Source: Aurantimonas marina
GTDB taxonomy: Bacteria; Pseudomonadota; Alphaproteobacteria; Rhizobiales; Rhizobiaceae
Direction: 5' to 3'
Assembly: GCF_017183135.1 (NCBI RefSeq)
Contig: NZ_JADDXW010000016.1
Coordinates: 19,718-83,717 of the forward strand
Length of the DNA: 64,000 nucleotides
Part shown: piece by piece, positions 1 through 9,176 of the stretch
Position numbering within the stretch: the stretch's first letter is position 1
Layout of the letters: each line of letters starts with the position of its first letter
Made by a program: the position numbers and the translations under genes
Notes under the pieces: model-generated
Told to the model about the DNA's origin: nothing
Seen by the model: only the letters and a program-made list of their open reading frames with translations
Database searches by the model: none

Positions 1-260
1 GGCGTCGACTGGAAGATCGACGTGCGGCCGGGCTCGAGCAATTGTCCGGCGAAATGAAAACGCCCGGCATAGATCGCTTCGGCAATCATCGGATCGCCAT
101 GGCGCAGATTGGGCGGAAGCGCGATCAGTTTGCCGAAGGTTCCTCCGGCGAAGCGCCAGCGGTGGATCGGGCCGGTGTGGAGTCGCCGCCGGACCCGGCG
201 CCAGGCCTCCCGAAACGTCAACACCGCAAGCAGCGGATGATCCACCAAACCCGTCGACAC
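1..260 (-). CDS. Heparinase II/III-like protein, N-terminal part (cut by window edge)
   Basis: About 86 codons are visible on the minus strand and run off the left edge. The visible translation contains FGKLIALPPNLRHGDPMIAE followed by IYAGRFHFAGQ. This resembles the N-terminal region of the large rhizobial proteins annotated as heparinase II/III family, which read roughly 'D..IA..IYAG.F.FAG'. I chose the GTG at 260 because an in-frame TAG lies about 24 bases upstream; a nearby TTG or GTG at about 248-245 is possible. In related genomes this gene often follows rsmB, as here, and the family is proposed to act on uronate-containing polysaccharides. The catalytic domain lies outside the window, so the function is inferred from the N-terminus and context only. 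Confidence 0.7.
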   Translation of the reverse strand, partial: MSTGLVDHPLLAVLTFREAWRRVRRRLHTGPIHRWRFAGGTFGKLIALPPNLRHGDPMIAEAIYAGRFHFAGQLLEPGRTSIFQST

Positions 261-512
261 TCCCGTACTCCAGCGCTATCGGATCGTTTCAGATGCGCTC
301 ACCGGTTTTCGGATCACGCGATGCGGCATTGCAGAGATTCACGGCGTTCCGCGCGTGTTCAACCAGGCGCGCACCGTTGTCACCATCGTCTCGCAGGCCA
401 GCCGACGCCGGCCCGATGCCAGCGAGCGCGTGGCGACTGCTCGATACGACCGAGTTTCGCGCGATATGGTAAAGGCTTTGCTAAGGAGCGGAGGCGAGCA
501 CGAGCGCCCAGA
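261..512. other. Intergenic spacer between rsmB and the heparinase-like gene
   Basis: I found no convincing gene, RNA or terminator in these roughly 250 bases. It presumably carries the promoter and leader of the leftward heparinase-like gene. Confidence 0.4.
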
Positions 513-2003
513 TCACAGGCGCTTGAGCCGGGCCGCGTAAAACCCGTCGAGGCCGCCGTCCGGACCCGCGCCGACCCCCAGCATCTCTGGCGTTGTGCGC
601 AGATCGCCGTCGGGCGTTAGGGCGAATTCGAAGCCCGGCAGCTCCGCCGGCAGCACCGCATCGCGGGCGAAGTCCGGCCGCGCCGCGAGAAACGCCGCGA
701 CCACATTCTCGCCTTCCGCCTGGTCGAGCGAACAATTGGAAAACACCAGCCGTCCGCCCGGCGCCAGGAGCCGCGCCGCCTCGGCGAGAAGCCGCGCCTG
801 GACGACGGCGAGCTTGTCCACCTCGGCGACGTCCTTGGTGTAGCCGACATCGGGATGGCGGCGGATCGTCCCGGTCGAGGAACACGGGGCATCGAGCAGG
901 ATCGCATCGAACAGCGTGTCGGGTTCGTAGGCCGACAGATCGGTAACGACCGTCTCTGCCTCCAGCGACAGGCGCGCCAGATTCTCCTTCAGCCGCTTCA
1001 TCCGGTTGGCGTTGATGTCGAGCGCGGTGACCTCACCGCCAGCGAGGATCAGCTGCGCCGTCTTGCCGCCAGGCGCCGCGCAAACATCGGCGACGCGCTT
1101 GCCGGAGAGATCGCCGAACAACTTCGCCGGCAGCGCGGCGGCGGCGTCCTGCACCCACCATTCGCCGGTGGCGAAGCCGGGAAGGTCGGTCACCGGTCCG
1201 TCGAAGCTGCCGAGCCGGACCGTCCCGGAGGCCAGCACGACACCGCCGAGGCGCTCCGCCCAGGCGGCGGGATCATCCTTCACGGAAAGATCCAGTGACG
1301 CCGGCAACAGATGGGCCAGCGCGATCGCATCGGCGCGGGCCGCCCCATAGGTCGCGACGAGCCGGCGCATCAGCCATTCCGGCATGTTCTCGCCAGGCTT
1401 GGCGACCGCGCGCAACGTCTCCTTCTCCCGCGATAGGCGGCGCAGCACCGCATTGATCATGCCGGAAAAGCGCTGGCTGCGGGAATCGACGCCGGAGGCC
1501 GCGACGGCGAGATCGACAGCCGCCGAATCCGGCACGTCGAGAAACAGGATCTGCGCCGCGCCAACATGCAGGATGTGCTTCAGCACCGCGGCGTTCGGCG
1601 GTAACGGCCGGTCGAGGCAGACGTCGAGCGCCCGGTCGATCGTGCCGCGAAAGCGCAGGGCGGTCAGGATGATCGCCTTGACGAGACCCTGGTCGCGGCG
1701 TTCCAGCGCGCGAAAGCCGGGATGACCGCCCTTTGGGTCGAGAAGACCGTCGGCGGAGGTTTTGGCGTCGACGATCGCCGACAACAGCTTGGCCGCCACG
1801 AGCCGTGCGCCGAGGCCCGGCCGGTCGCCGGCCGAATAGCCATCCGGCACGAAGGCATCGGGTCCGGCGGCGATCCGGGGCTGGCCCGCCCTGTCGGCCG
1901 CGACCGGCGCCTTGCCCGGCAATGGCCGCTTACGCGGCGCCGAGCGGGATGCGTCGAAATTGCCACCGCGGCGGGACTTTCGGCCGTCCGACCCGGCGCT
2001 CAA
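513..2003 (-). CDS. rsmB: 16S rRNA (cytosine-5) methyltransferase, RsmB/Sun family
   Basis: An S-adenosylmethionine-dependent RNA m5C methyltransferase. The N-terminal half is a NusB-like RNA-binding region ([20 protein letters not shown] and following). The C-terminal half is a Rossmann methyltransferase with [14 protein letters not shown] as the SAM motif. It has the two family cysteines, in DAPCSSTG (release cysteine) and [10 protein letters not shown] (catalytic cysteine). By homology it methylates C967 of 16S rRNA during small-subunit maturation. The frame stays open to an ATG at 2057, but that start would overlap htpX by 58 bases. The TTG at 2003 overlaps the htpX TGA as TTGA, has AAGGG just upstream and keeps the basic linker (GRKSRRGG), so I prefer it. 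It sits directly after htpX, a common rhizobial pairing, and is probably cotranscribed. Confidence 0.9.
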   Translation of the reverse strand: MSAGSDGRKSRRGGNFDASRSAPRKRPLPGKAPVAADRAGQPRIAAGPDAFVPDGYSAGDRPGLGARLVAAKLLSAIVDAKTSADGLLDPKGGHPGFRALERRDQGLVKAIILTALRFRGTIDRALDVCLDRPLPPNAAVLKHILHVGAAQILFLDVPDSAAVDLAVAASGVDSRSQRFSGMINAVLRRLSREKETLRAVAKPGENMPEWLMRRLVATYGAARADAIALAHLLPASLDLSVKDDPAAWAERLGGVVLASGTVRLGSFDGPVTDLPGFATGEWWVQDAAAALPAKLFGDLSGKRVADVCAAPGGKTAQLILAGGEVTALDINANRMKRLKENLARLSLEAETVVTDLSAYEPDTLFDAILLDAPCSSTGTIRRHPDVGYTKDVAEVDKLAVVQARLLAEAARLLAPGGRLVFSNCSLDQAEGENVVAAFLAARPDFARDAVLPAELPGFEFALTPDGDLRTTPEMLGVGAGPDGGLDGFYAARLKRL

Positions 2004-2977
2004 CCCCAAGGACCCTTGCGCGCGCCGCCGGACGGCGTCTTGCGCGACCGGTTCCACGGCCCCGACGCCTGATCGTCATGCGCGACCGGCGTGGCCGATG
2101 TGCCCGCGACGAAGCCCGAAGCGCCGCCACCGCCCATGTCGACCGCCATCTGGCGCAGGGCGGCGATACGATTGCCGGTGTCCGGGTGGGTCGAGAACAG
2201 ATTGTCCATGCGCTGGCCTGACAAGGGGTTGATGATGAACATGTGCGCCGTCGCCGGGTTGCGCTCAGCGTCCTCATTGACGATGCGCCCGGCGGAACTG
2301 GCGATCTTGCCGAGCGCCGAGGCCAGCCAGTCGGGATTGCCGCAGATCTCGGCGCCGCGTCGGTCGGCCGAATATTCTCGGGTGCGGCTGATCGCCATCT
2401 GCACCAGCATCGCGGCGAGCGGCGCCACGATGATCGCCGCGATCACGCCGACGAAGCCGAGCGGGTTGTTATTGTCGCGGTTGCCCCCAAAGAAGAAGGC
2501 GAAATTGCCGAGCATCGAGATCGCGCCGGCCAGCGTCGCGGTGATCGTCATGATCAGCGTGTCGCGGTTCTGCACATGGGCGAGTTCATGCGCCATAACG
2601 GCGGCGACCTCTTCCGGACTCAATCGTTCGAGCAGGCCCGTCGTGGCGGCAACCGCGGCGTTCTCGGGGTTGCGGCCGGTGGCGAAGGCGTTCGGCTGCG
2701 GGTTCTGGATCACGTAGACCTTCGGCATCGGCAGACCGGCATTGCCGGCGAGGCCCTGGACGATGCGGTAGAATTCCGGCGCCGTACGCGCGTCCACTTC
2801 CTTCGCATGGTGCATCTTCAGCACCATCTTGTCGGCGTTCCAATAGGCGAAGAGGTTCATCCCCGCCGCGATGACGAAGGCGATCATCATGCCGGCGCGG
2901 CCGCCGACCAGAAGCCCCAGCCCCATGAAAAGGGCGGTCATGAAGGCGATCAGCATCGCCGTCTTGATCATGTTCAT
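2000..2977 (-). CDS. htpX: Membrane zinc metalloprotease HtpX (M48)
   Basis: An M48B integral-membrane endopeptidase that takes part in quality control of inner-membrane proteins, usually under envelope or heat stress. The zinc motif HELAH is at residues 130-134, with a downstream glutamate in the [11 protein letters not shown] segment. Two N-terminal membrane segments (about residues 5-24 and 28-46) and a second hydrophobic pair after the zinc site (about 150-200) match the family topology. The length of 325 residues is slightly longer than E. coli HtpX because of a polar C-terminal tail. It is upstream of rsmB with translational overlap. I did not recognise a heat-shock promoter in front of it. 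Confidence 0.95.
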   Translation of the reverse strand: MNMIKTAMLIAFMTALFMGLGLLVGGRAGMMIAFVIAAGMNLFAYWNADKMVLKMHHAKEVDARTAPEFYRIVQGLAGNAGLPMPKVYVIQNPQPNAFATGRNPENAAVAATTGLLERLSPEEVAAVMAHELAHVQNRDTLIMTITATLAGAISMLGNFAFFFGGNRDNNNPLGFVGVIAAIIVAPLAAMLVQMAISRTREYSADRRGAEICGNPDWLASALGKIASSAGRIVNEDAERNPATAHMFIINPLSGQRMDNLFSTHPDTGNRIAALRQMAVDMGGGGASGFVAGTSATPVAHDDQASGPWNRSRKTPSGGARKGPWG

Positions 2978-3193
2978 GGGACGGTCCCAACCCTCTGTTC
3001 ATGGCACGGTCGATCCGCGCCTTTCCGCCAGCAAATCTGGTGATTGCAGGTCGCCGCCGCAATGTCGATCGGCAGGGGACCGTTTCAGCCGCTCCGCGCA
3101 ATGAGCGTCCCGACCATCTGCGGGCCGCTGTAGGCAATCGCCGAATGGCTCCCTATCTTGCCGGCACCGACCGTCGACCAGGACCATCCCGCC

Positions 3194-3460
3194 ATGACCG
3201 ACCCCGAAACTTCAGCCTCCCCGCAAACCGTCGCGACCGACGGCCTGGCCGATCCGGAACGCAACGACACGGCCTCTGACCGCCGCCGTCTGTCGGCCGC
3301 CGCCCGGCGCGCCCTTGCCGAGGCCGAAGCGCGGCGTCGCGATCGCGACGTCGAGGCGATCGATCCGGCCGGCCAGCCGAAGGAGCTGAATGGCCGCGAC
3401 GGCCCGGAACCGGTCCGCTACGGCGATTGGGAGAAGAACGGCCTGATTTCGGACTTCTGA
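3194..3460 (+). CDS. DUF1674 / SdhAF4-like succinate dehydrogenase assembly factor
   Basis: A small protein of 88 residues. The C-terminus RYGDWEKNGLISDF is the diagnostic DUF1674 signature (typically 'GPE.TRYGDWE..G...DF'). Eukaryotic members (SDHAF4/Sdh8) bind flavinylated SdhA and protect it during complex II assembly, and a similar role is inferred here. The N-terminal part is charged and low-complexity. I chose the ATG at 3194, preceded by AGGACC; the frame is open to 3158, but the extra residues are not family-like. It is divergent from htpX, as in many rhizobia. Confidence 0.85.
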   Translation: MTDPETSASPQTVATDGLADPERNDTASDRRRLSAAARRALAEAEARRRDRDVEAIDPAGQPKELNGRDGPEPVRYGDWEKNGLISDF

Positions 3461-3704
3461 TTCGCGCGCTCCAAACTGGAAAAGCAGCCGCACCCGGCAT
3501 CCCGGGCAAGGCCGCCGGATTCATTTCAGCTTATGATTGTGGGCACGATGTCCTAAGGGAAACCGGCTCATCCACGAGGCCGATCAGTGCGGGGAAGACG
3601 TGACACCTGGAGCGACCCTTTGCTCTGGGTGAACTAATTGACTTCTTCCGAATCTGGTATAGGAATAATATCCGCAACCCAGATGATTCGGATCGTCCAC
3701 TGCC

Positions 3705-4223
3705 GTGAGATACTTCACTCATACCCTTTCCGGTTGCATCGCCGCCTTGCTTGCGCTCGGGGGAGCGACCAGCGCCGCCGAGACTGGCGATGCCTATCTG
3801 CGCAAGATCGCCGGGCCGGTGGAGGCACGTGTGATCAAGGTACGCGACGGCGATACGATTATGGTCGAGGCGTTCATCTGGCCGATGCAATCCGTCCATG
3901 TCGCGGTTCGCCTGCGCGGCATTGACGCGCCGGAGCATCGCGGCGGCTGCGCGGCGGAGAAGGCCGCGGCGCAAATGGCGACAGATCGGCTCAAGCAGCT
4001 GGTCGGCGGCGGAAACGTCACGTTGACCGGCGTTTCCGGCGACAAATATTTCGGCCGCGTGCTGGCCAGCCTGTCGACATCGGACGACATCGACGTCGCC
4101 GACCGATTGCTGCGCGAGGGCCTTGTTGTTCGTTATGAGGGCGGGAAACGGCGCGATTGGTGCAACGGCGCCGTGCTGGGCGGGCTCGGCACAGCAGAAC
4201 GTCATCCAGGCCGGCGTGGATAG
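3705..4223 (+). CDS. Secreted thermonuclease-family (SNase-like) nuclease
   Basis: A staphylococcal-nuclease-like OB-fold protein with an N-terminal signal peptide (hydrophobic residues 9-25, cleavage near SAAE). The catalytic pattern is visible: VIKVRDGDTI (calcium-binding aspartates), VRLRGIDAPE (catalytic Arg and the following Glu/Asp region) and DKYFGRVLA (second Arg). A GTG start at 3705 gives the complete signal peptide. The C-terminus after RRDWCNGA is glycine-rich and not family-like. This may be a terminal frameshift or simply divergence. Expected to degrade nucleic acid in the periplasm or outside the cell. Confidence 0.85.
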   Translation: MRYFTHTLSGCIAALLALGGATSAAETGDAYLRKIAGPVEARVIKVRDGDTIMVEAFIWPMQSVHVAVRLRGIDAPEHRGGCAAEKAAAQMATDRLKQLVGGGNVTLTGVSGDKYFGRVLASLSTSDDIDVADRLLREGLVVRYEGGKRRDWCNGAVLGGLGTAERHPGRRG

Positions 4224-4308
4224 CCTGCCTGACGAGATATCGACGACACCCATCTTTCGCCTGTGGCGACGGCCCCCGCTCTGTCATACGCTGTGCTAGC
4301 CTCCCCCG

Positions 4309-4324
4309 AGTTTCACGTGAAACA
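4309..4324. promoter_or_regulatory. parS: parS site (ParB-binding), near-perfect
   Basis: AGTTTCACGTGAAACA matches 15 of 16 positions of the widely conserved parS consensus TGTTTCACGTGAAACA, with the full 14-base palindrome. It ends immediately before the AGGAGG ribosome-binding site of the cfa-like gene, so ParB binding could also affect that gene. Confidence 0.85.
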
Positions 4325-4335
4325 GGAGGCCGGTC

Positions 4336-5616
4336 ATGGCGACGGGCGAAGCTAAACTCGAAGCCATCGTCCGGCAGGCGATCATCGCCTTCCAGCCGAA
4401 GATAGCCGTCCGGTTGTGGACCGGCGAACGCATCGGTCCCGCGGACGGACCGGCCCTCGCCTTGAACGATCCGGCCGCCGTCGCTCGCCTTGCCATCCGC
4501 CCGACGATCGCCACGGCCGTCGAATTATGGATGGCCAAGGCGGTCGATATCGAGGACGGCACGATCTTCGATCTCGCCGCCGCGCGTTCCGACATCCGCA
4601 CCAAGGACGCGCTGAAGAAGCTCGACAAATTGCGGATCGCCGCCGCGCTGCCGGCGCTCTACCGCCTGTCCCGTAAAGGCTGCAAGGCCGCCAAAACGGC
4701 GCCCCCAACGGGCGAGGGGGCAGGCGCCAGCGGCTCGTCCATGGCGGCGATCCAGTTCCATTACGACATCTCCAACGATTTCTACCGGCTCTTCCTCGAC
4801 GAGCGGATGCTGTATTCCTGCGCCTATTTCGACGGCTGGCACGACGACATCGACAAGGCGCAGCGCGACAAGCTGGAGATGATCTGCCGCAAGCTACGGC
4901 TGAAACCCGGCGAACGGCTGCTCGACATCGGCTGCGGCTGGGGCGCGCTGCTCATTCACGCCGCCGAGAATTATGGCATCACCGGCCACGGCGTGACGCT
5001 GAGCCAGGCGCAACACGACCTCGCCTGCGAGCGCATCGTCGCGAAGGGGCTGGGCGACCGGGTCACGGTGGAGCTCAAGCCGTTTCAGGAGGTCGCCGGG
5101 AGCTTCGACAAGATCGCCTCGATTGGCATGTTCGAGCATGTCGGCTGGGCGCATCACGACGCCTATTTCAGCGCCGTGCGCAAACTCCTGCGGCCGAATG
5201 GGCTCTACCTCCATCACGCCATTACCAGGCCCGCCAAGGCCACCGACAAAGCGTTTTTAAAGGGCACGAAGGAATATGCGGCGATCATCCGCTATATTTT
5301 CCCCGGCGCCGAACTGGACCATGTCGGCCACTCCGCGCAAAAGCTTGAGGCACACCGTTTCGAGGTGCATGACGTCGAGAACTGGCGCGAGCATTACGGC
5401 CGGACCTGCCGGCTCTGGCACGACCGTCTGTGCGCCAATATGGACGAGGCATCGCAGATAGCCGGAGAGCCCCGCGCCCGGCTTTGGCTGCTCTATCTCG
5501 CCGGCGTTTCGCTGGGCTTCACCCGAGGCGGCTTGCTGATCTACCAGACACTCGCCTCGCGTCGAGCCAAGGGACCGGCCGAGCTGCCGCCGACCCGGCG
5601 GGACCTGTACCCGTAG
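4336..5616 (+). CDS. cfa: Cyclopropane-fatty-acyl-phospholipid synthase family methyltransferase
   Basis: Transfers a methylene group from SAM to unsaturated acyl chains of membrane phospholipids. The SAM-binding motif LLDIGCGWGALL lies at about residues 195-206. It follows the family N-terminal lipid-binding domain and the AIQFHYDISNDFY segment. Downstream blocks IASIGMFEHVG and YIFPGAELDHVGH are typical of CFA synthases. The length of 426 residues is normal. The start is supported by AGGAGG five to ten bases upstream. A parS site overlaps the leader directly. The gene stands alone between the thermonuclease and a PRC-barrel gene. Rhizobia often carry paralogues, so the symbol is family-level. 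Confidence 0.9.
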   Translation: MATGEAKLEAIVRQAIIAFQPKIAVRLWTGERIGPADGPALALNDPAAVARLAIRPTIATAVELWMAKAVDIEDGTIFDLAAARSDIRTKDALKKLDKLRIAAALPALYRLSRKGCKAAKTAPPTGEGAGASGSSMAAIQFHYDISNDFYRLFLDERMLYSCAYFDGWHDDIDKAQRDKLEMICRKLRLKPGERLLDIGCGWGALLIHAAENYGITGHGVTLSQAQHDLACERIVAKGLGDRVTVELKPFQEVAGSFDKIASIGMFEHVGWAHHDAYFSAVRKLLRPNGLYLHHAITRPAKATDKAFLKGTKEYAAIIRYIFPGAELDHVGHSAQKLEAHRFEVHDVENWREHYGRTCRLWHDRLCANMDEASQIAGEPRARLWLLYLAGVSLGFTRGGLLIYQTLASRRAKGPAELPPTRRDLYP

Positions 5617-5733
5617 ACGCCCCGAGGGAACCTGCCCCTGCGGACCGTCGATTTGATTGGCCCAACTTAGTTTCTTTTGGAACCTCCTACGCCGTGGATC
5701 ATTCTTTCGTGATCACCAACGGGAGTAAAACCG

Positions 5734-6621
5734 ATGAGAAACACTCTCTACACGGCTCTTCTCGCAGGCGTCGTCATGCCGTTCGCGGCATTGGCGCAGG
5801 ATTCCACGACGCCGCCGCCGACCGACACGCCGTCGGCCACCGAGGCTCCGGCCGACGCAACCGCACCGGCGGATTCGACGGCGCCAGCCGACTCGGCGGC
5901 TCCCGCGGAGAGCACCGATCCCGCAGCAAGCGACGCCACCGCGCCAGCCGAAGGCGAGCCGATGTCGCTGGACGACTCGACGGCCATGCCCGATGCGGGA
6001 GCGACGCAGGCTCCTGACGCCGCCACCGACGCGGCTCCGGCGGATGCGGCATCCACCGGGACGGCCACGGCGGGCGATGCCACCATGGCCGACGGACCGT
6101 TCGTGGTCGTCCCCCCGACCGGCGCATGGCGCGTCGAAGACCTGGACGGCAAGGACGTCTACGACACCGCCGGCGAGAGCATCGGTTCGATCACCGACGT
6201 CCTCGTCTCCGAGGATGGCGAAGTGATTGCCGTGCTCGTCGGTGTCGGGGGTTTCCTTGGCATCGGCGAGAAGGACGTCGCTGTTGCGATGGACGCGCTC
6301 GAATTCGGCCCGGGCAAGACCGAAGGTCTGCCCAAGGAGGCTGATGTCGCGGCGGCTGCCCCGGCTCCGGTCGATCCGGCGGCTGGTGGTGCGGCAACGG
6401 GCGTCGATCCGGCGGCCGGCGGTGCTGCCGCGCCAGCGGCGGAGCCGCAGACCCCGGTGGTCGGCAAAGACAATTTGCCGGATCGGATCGTCCTGAACGT
6501 GTCGCGTGAACAGCTCGAGGCCGCGCCGGCCTATGGCGAGCCGGAACAGGCCGAGGAGGCCGCGCCGGCTGCGGACGCCGGTATGACTCCCGTCGAGGGC
6601 GAGCCGCCGGCACCGCAATAA
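5734..6621 (+). CDS. Secreted PRC-barrel protein with Ala/Pro/Thr/Asp-rich arms
   Basis: An exported protein with a clear signal peptide (residues 1-21, cleavage after ALAQ). A PRC-barrel-like module spans about residues 128-190 (GAWRVEDLDGKDVYDTAG, then ESIGSITDVLVSEDG). It is flanked by long low-complexity segments rich in Ala, Pro, Thr and Asp, including repeats of APADSTAPADS type before the barrel and a duplicated VDPAAGGAA unit after it. PRC-barrels of this type occur in many rhizobial periplasmic proteins of unknown role. The ribosome-binding site is GGGAG. A rho-independent terminator follows at 6670-6700, so the gene is monocistronic. No enzymatic function is suggested. Confidence 0.85.
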   Translation: MRNTLYTALLAGVVMPFAALAQDSTTPPPTDTPSATEAPADATAPADSTAPADSAAPAESTDPAASDATAPAEGEPMSLDDSTAMPDAGATQAPDAATDAAPADAASTGTATAGDATMADGPFVVVPPTGAWRVEDLDGKDVYDTAGESIGSITDVLVSEDGEVIAVLVGVGGFLGIGEKDVAVAMDALEFGPGKTEGLPKEADVAAAAPAPVDPAAGGAATGVDPAAGGAAAPAAEPQTPVVGKDNLPDRIVLNVSREQLEAAPAYGEPEQAEEAAPAADAGMTPVEGEPPAPQ

Positions 6622-6669
6622 GCGCACGAGCGCGCAAGCCGCGTTCGTCCAGTGGATCGTTCTGCCCTC

Positions 6670-6700
6670 GCCCGTCCCGGTTCAAACTGGGGCGGGCTTT
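6670..6700 (+). terminator. Rho-independent terminator of the PRC-barrel gene
   Basis: The stem GCCCGTCCC / GGGGCGGGC (one G-T pair) has a 10-base loop and is followed by TTT. It lies about 50 bases after the stop codon. Confidence 0.75.
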
Positions 6701-6820
6701 CACGTCCGGGCATCGGACGCCACCAGGAACGCGTTCTTTCAGCAGGATTGCGGGACGACGCGCAGGTCGGCGCAGCGGCCGCTAACCGGACATTCCGCTG
6801 CCGGAGCGCTGTCGGCATGC

Positions 6821-6853
6821 AAAAAGGCCGCTCCCTGTTTCCAGGAAGCGGCC
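6821..6853 (-). terminator. Rho-independent terminator downstream of the micro-ORF
   Basis: On the minus strand, GGCCGCTTCCTG and CAGGGAGCGGCC pair with one wobble around a short GAAA-type loop. They are followed by TTTTT. It ends the transcript that contains the 25-codon ORF at 6906-6983. Confidence 0.85.
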
Positions 6854-6905
6854 CCGTGACTTACGTGTGCCGGCGGTCTTTCGACCGTAACCGGACCCGA
6901 CTGTC

Positions 6906-6983
6906 TCAGGCGAAGCGCGAAGGCTGCTCCGTCGCCTGACCGAGACATTGAGACCCAACCGGCATCTGGAAATCACTCGACAT
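6906..6983 (-). CDS. Micro-ORF, 25 codons, with a 13-base perfect Shine-Dalgarno
   Basis: ATG at 6983 to TGA at 6908-6906 encodes 25 residues, beginning MSSDFQMPVGSQCLG and ending PSRFA. It has no membrane segment. The leader AAAGGAGGTGATCC, immediately followed by AATG, is complementary to essentially the whole 3' tail of 16S rRNA, far stronger than at any other gene here. A plausible promoter (TTGCGC, 18-base spacer, ATACTC) lies about 40-65 bases upstream. A strong terminator follows about 55 bases after the stop, giving a predicted transcript of roughly 200 bases. The spacing is only 1-4 bases to the ATG, so the SD may act as a ribosome trap rather than for efficient initiation. I do not recognise the peptide. 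It could be a small protein, a leader-like regulatory RNA, or both. Confidence 0.6.
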   Translation of the reverse strand: MSSDFQMPVGSQCLGQATEQPSRFA

Positions 6984-7105
6984 TGGATCACCTCCTTTCG
7001 CTTCGTTAAACACGCCCAGAGTATGGGAGCGGACGACCGACGGCGCAAGACGGTGGCGCTTTTTGCGCCAGCCTGACGCAAGTCCGCCGTCTCCGGCGAC
7101 GTCGA

Positions 7106-9055
7106 TCAGCCCTTCCTGTTCTCACGATTGTCGACGAGATCGTCGACGACGGCCGGATCGGCAAGCGTCGAGGTATCGCCCAGCGCGCTGAAATCGTCCT
7201 CGGCGATTTTCCTCAGGATACGGCGCATGATCTTGCCCGACCGGGTCTTCGGCAGGCCCGGCGCGAACTGGATCTTGTCCGGCGAGGCGATCGGGCCGAT
7301 TTCCCCGCGGACATGGGCGACGAGCTCTTTCTTCAGTGCGTCCGAGGGCTGCTGCCCCTCCATCAAGGTGACGTAGCAATAGATGCCCTGGCCCTTGATG
7401 TCGTGCGGGTAGCCGACCACCGCGGCCTCGGAGACCTTCGGATGCGAGACCAGCGCCGATTCGACCTCCGCCGTGCCCATGCGGTGGCCGGAGACGTTGA
7501 TGACGTCGTCGACGCGGCCGGTAATCCACCAATAGCCGTCGGTGTCGCATCGCGCGCCGTCGCCGGTGAAGTATTTGCCCTTGTAGGTCGAAAAATAGGT
7601 CTGCTCGAAGCGGTCGTGATCGCCGTAGATCGTGCGCATCTGCCCCGGCCAGGAATCGGTGATGCACAGATTGCCTTCGCCCGCGCCCTCCAGCGCCGCC
7701 CCCTCATTGTCGACCAGTTCCGGGATCACGCCGAAGAAGGGCCGCGTCGCAGAGCCAGGCTTGAGGTCCGTCGCACCCGGCAGCGGCGTGATCAGGATGC
7801 CGCCGGTCTCGGTCTGCCACCATGTATCGACGATCGGCGAGCGCTCGTCGCCGACCACCCGGTAATACCAGTTCCACGCCTCGGGGTTGATCGGCTCGCC
7901 GACGCTACCGAGTACCTTGAGGCTCTTGCGCGAGGTCTTGGTCACATGGTCGTCGCCAGCGCCCATCAGCGCCCGGATCGCCGTCGGCGCGGTGTAGAAG
8001 ATATTGACCTTGTGCTTGTCGATGACCTGCCAGAATCGCGAGGCGTCCGGATAGTTCGGCACGCCCTCGAACATCAGCGTCGTCGCGCCGTTGGCGAGCG
8101 GGCCGTAGACGATGTAGCTGTGGCCGGTCACCCAGCCGACATCGGCCGTACACCAGTAAATGTCGCCGTCATGGTAGTCGAAGACGTATTCATGCGTCAT
8201 CGCGGCAAAGACGAGATAACCGCCGGTCGTGTGCAACACGCCCTTCGGCTTGCCGGTCGAGCCAGAGGTGTAGAGGATGAACAGCGGATCCTCGGCGCCC
8301 ATCTTCTCGGGCGGACAGTCGGTGGACGCTCTCTCGCGCGCCTCGTGCCACCAGACGTCGCGGCCCTTGGTCCAGGGAACGTCGGCGCCGGTGCGCCGCA
8401 CGACCAGCACTGTCTTGACCGCATGGCCGGCCTTTTCGGCGATCTGGCAGGCCCGATCCGCGTTCTTCTTCAGCGGTATCGTGCGCCCGCCGCGCAGGCC
8501 CTCGTCAGCGGTGATCAAGACGTCCGAGGTTGCACCGTCGAGACGGCCGGCCAGCGCGTCCGGCGAGAACCCGCCGAACACCACCGAATGGACGGCGCCG
8601 ATCCGCGCCGAGGCGAGCATCGCATAGGCCGCCTCCGGGATCATCGGCATGTAGATCGTCACCCGGTCGCCTTTCTTCACGCCCCGCGCCTTGAGGGCGT
8701 TGGCCATGCGGCAAACCTCCTCATGCAGTTCGCGATAGGTGATCGCCTTCGATTCGGACGGATCGTCCCCCTCCCACAAGATGGCCGTCTGGTCGCCGCG
8801 CTTTTCCAAGTGCCGGTCGATGCAGTTGGCCGCGACATTGAGCGTACCGTCCTCGAACCAGCGAATGTCGATATTGCCCGGCGCGAAGGAGGTGTTTTTC
8901 ACCTTGGTGAAGGGTGTCATCCAGTCGAGGCGCTTGCCGTGCTCGCCCCAGAAGCCGTCCGGATCCTCAATGCTGCGGCGATACCAGGCCTGGTAATCCT
9001 GGTTGGTGAGCTTCGCGCAGGCCTTCCATTCGTCCTTGACGTGGATGATGTTCAT
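7106..9055 (-). CDS. acs: Acetyl-CoA synthetase (AMP-forming)
   Basis: Activates acetate to acetyl-CoA via acetyl-AMP (ANL superfamily), 649 residues. Visible motifs are [12 protein letters not shown] (P-loop A3), the WWQTETGG block (A5), [20 protein letters not shown] (A7/A8) and the C-terminal [10 protein letters not shown]. The lysine in the last motif is the regulatory acetylation site in Acs. The start [10 protein letters not shown] at 9055 has GGGAGG upstream; the 16 further in-frame residues to 9103 are not family-like. Monocistronic: an AI-2E-type permease lies upstream in the same orientation about 120 bases away. A small stem-loop (TGGCGC, T5, GCGCCA at 7054-7070) follows the stop. 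Confidence 0.97.
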   Translation of the reverse strand: MNIIHVKDEWKACAKLTNQDYQAWYRRSIEDPDGFWGEHGKRLDWMTPFTKVKNTSFAPGNIDIRWFEDGTLNVAANCIDRHLEKRGDQTAILWEGDDPSESKAITYRELHEEVCRMANALKARGVKKGDRVTIYMPMIPEAAYAMLASARIGAVHSVVFGGFSPDALAGRLDGATSDVLITADEGLRGGRTIPLKKNADRACQIAEKAGHAVKTVLVVRRTGADVPWTKGRDVWWHEARERASTDCPPEKMGAEDPLFILYTSGSTGKPKGVLHTTGGYLVFAAMTHEYVFDYHDGDIYWCTADVGWVTGHSYIVYGPLANGATTLMFEGVPNYPDASRFWQVIDKHKVNIFYTAPTAIRALMGAGDDHVTKTSRKSLKVLGSVGEPINPEAWNWYYRVVGDERSPIVDTWWQTETGGILITPLPGATDLKPGSATRPFFGVIPELVDNEGAALEGAGEGNLCITDSWPGQMRTIYGDHDRFEQTYFSTYKGKYFTGDGARCDTDGYWWITGRVDDVINVSGHRMGTAEVESALVSHPKVSEAAVVGYPHDIKGQGIYCYVTLMEGQQPSDALKKELVAHVRGEIGPIASPDKIQFAPGLPKTRSGKIMRRILRKIAEDDFSALGDTSTLADPAVVDDLVDNRENRKG

Positions 9056-9176
9056 GCTTCGCCTCCCGTATCGTCCCGGCGGTCCCCCGCCTGCGAAAGG
9101 CAACTTAGGGTGAAACCCCGCGGGCGGTCCAGCCGCGCGCGGTTAGACTTTCGAGGTGCGCACGCCGGCTGCCGGT

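Noticed and set aside
5675..5710. GGAAC near 5680 as an EcfG-type general stress promoter
   Set aside because: The required downstream GTT-type -10 element does not occur at 16-17 bases, so the match is not convincing.
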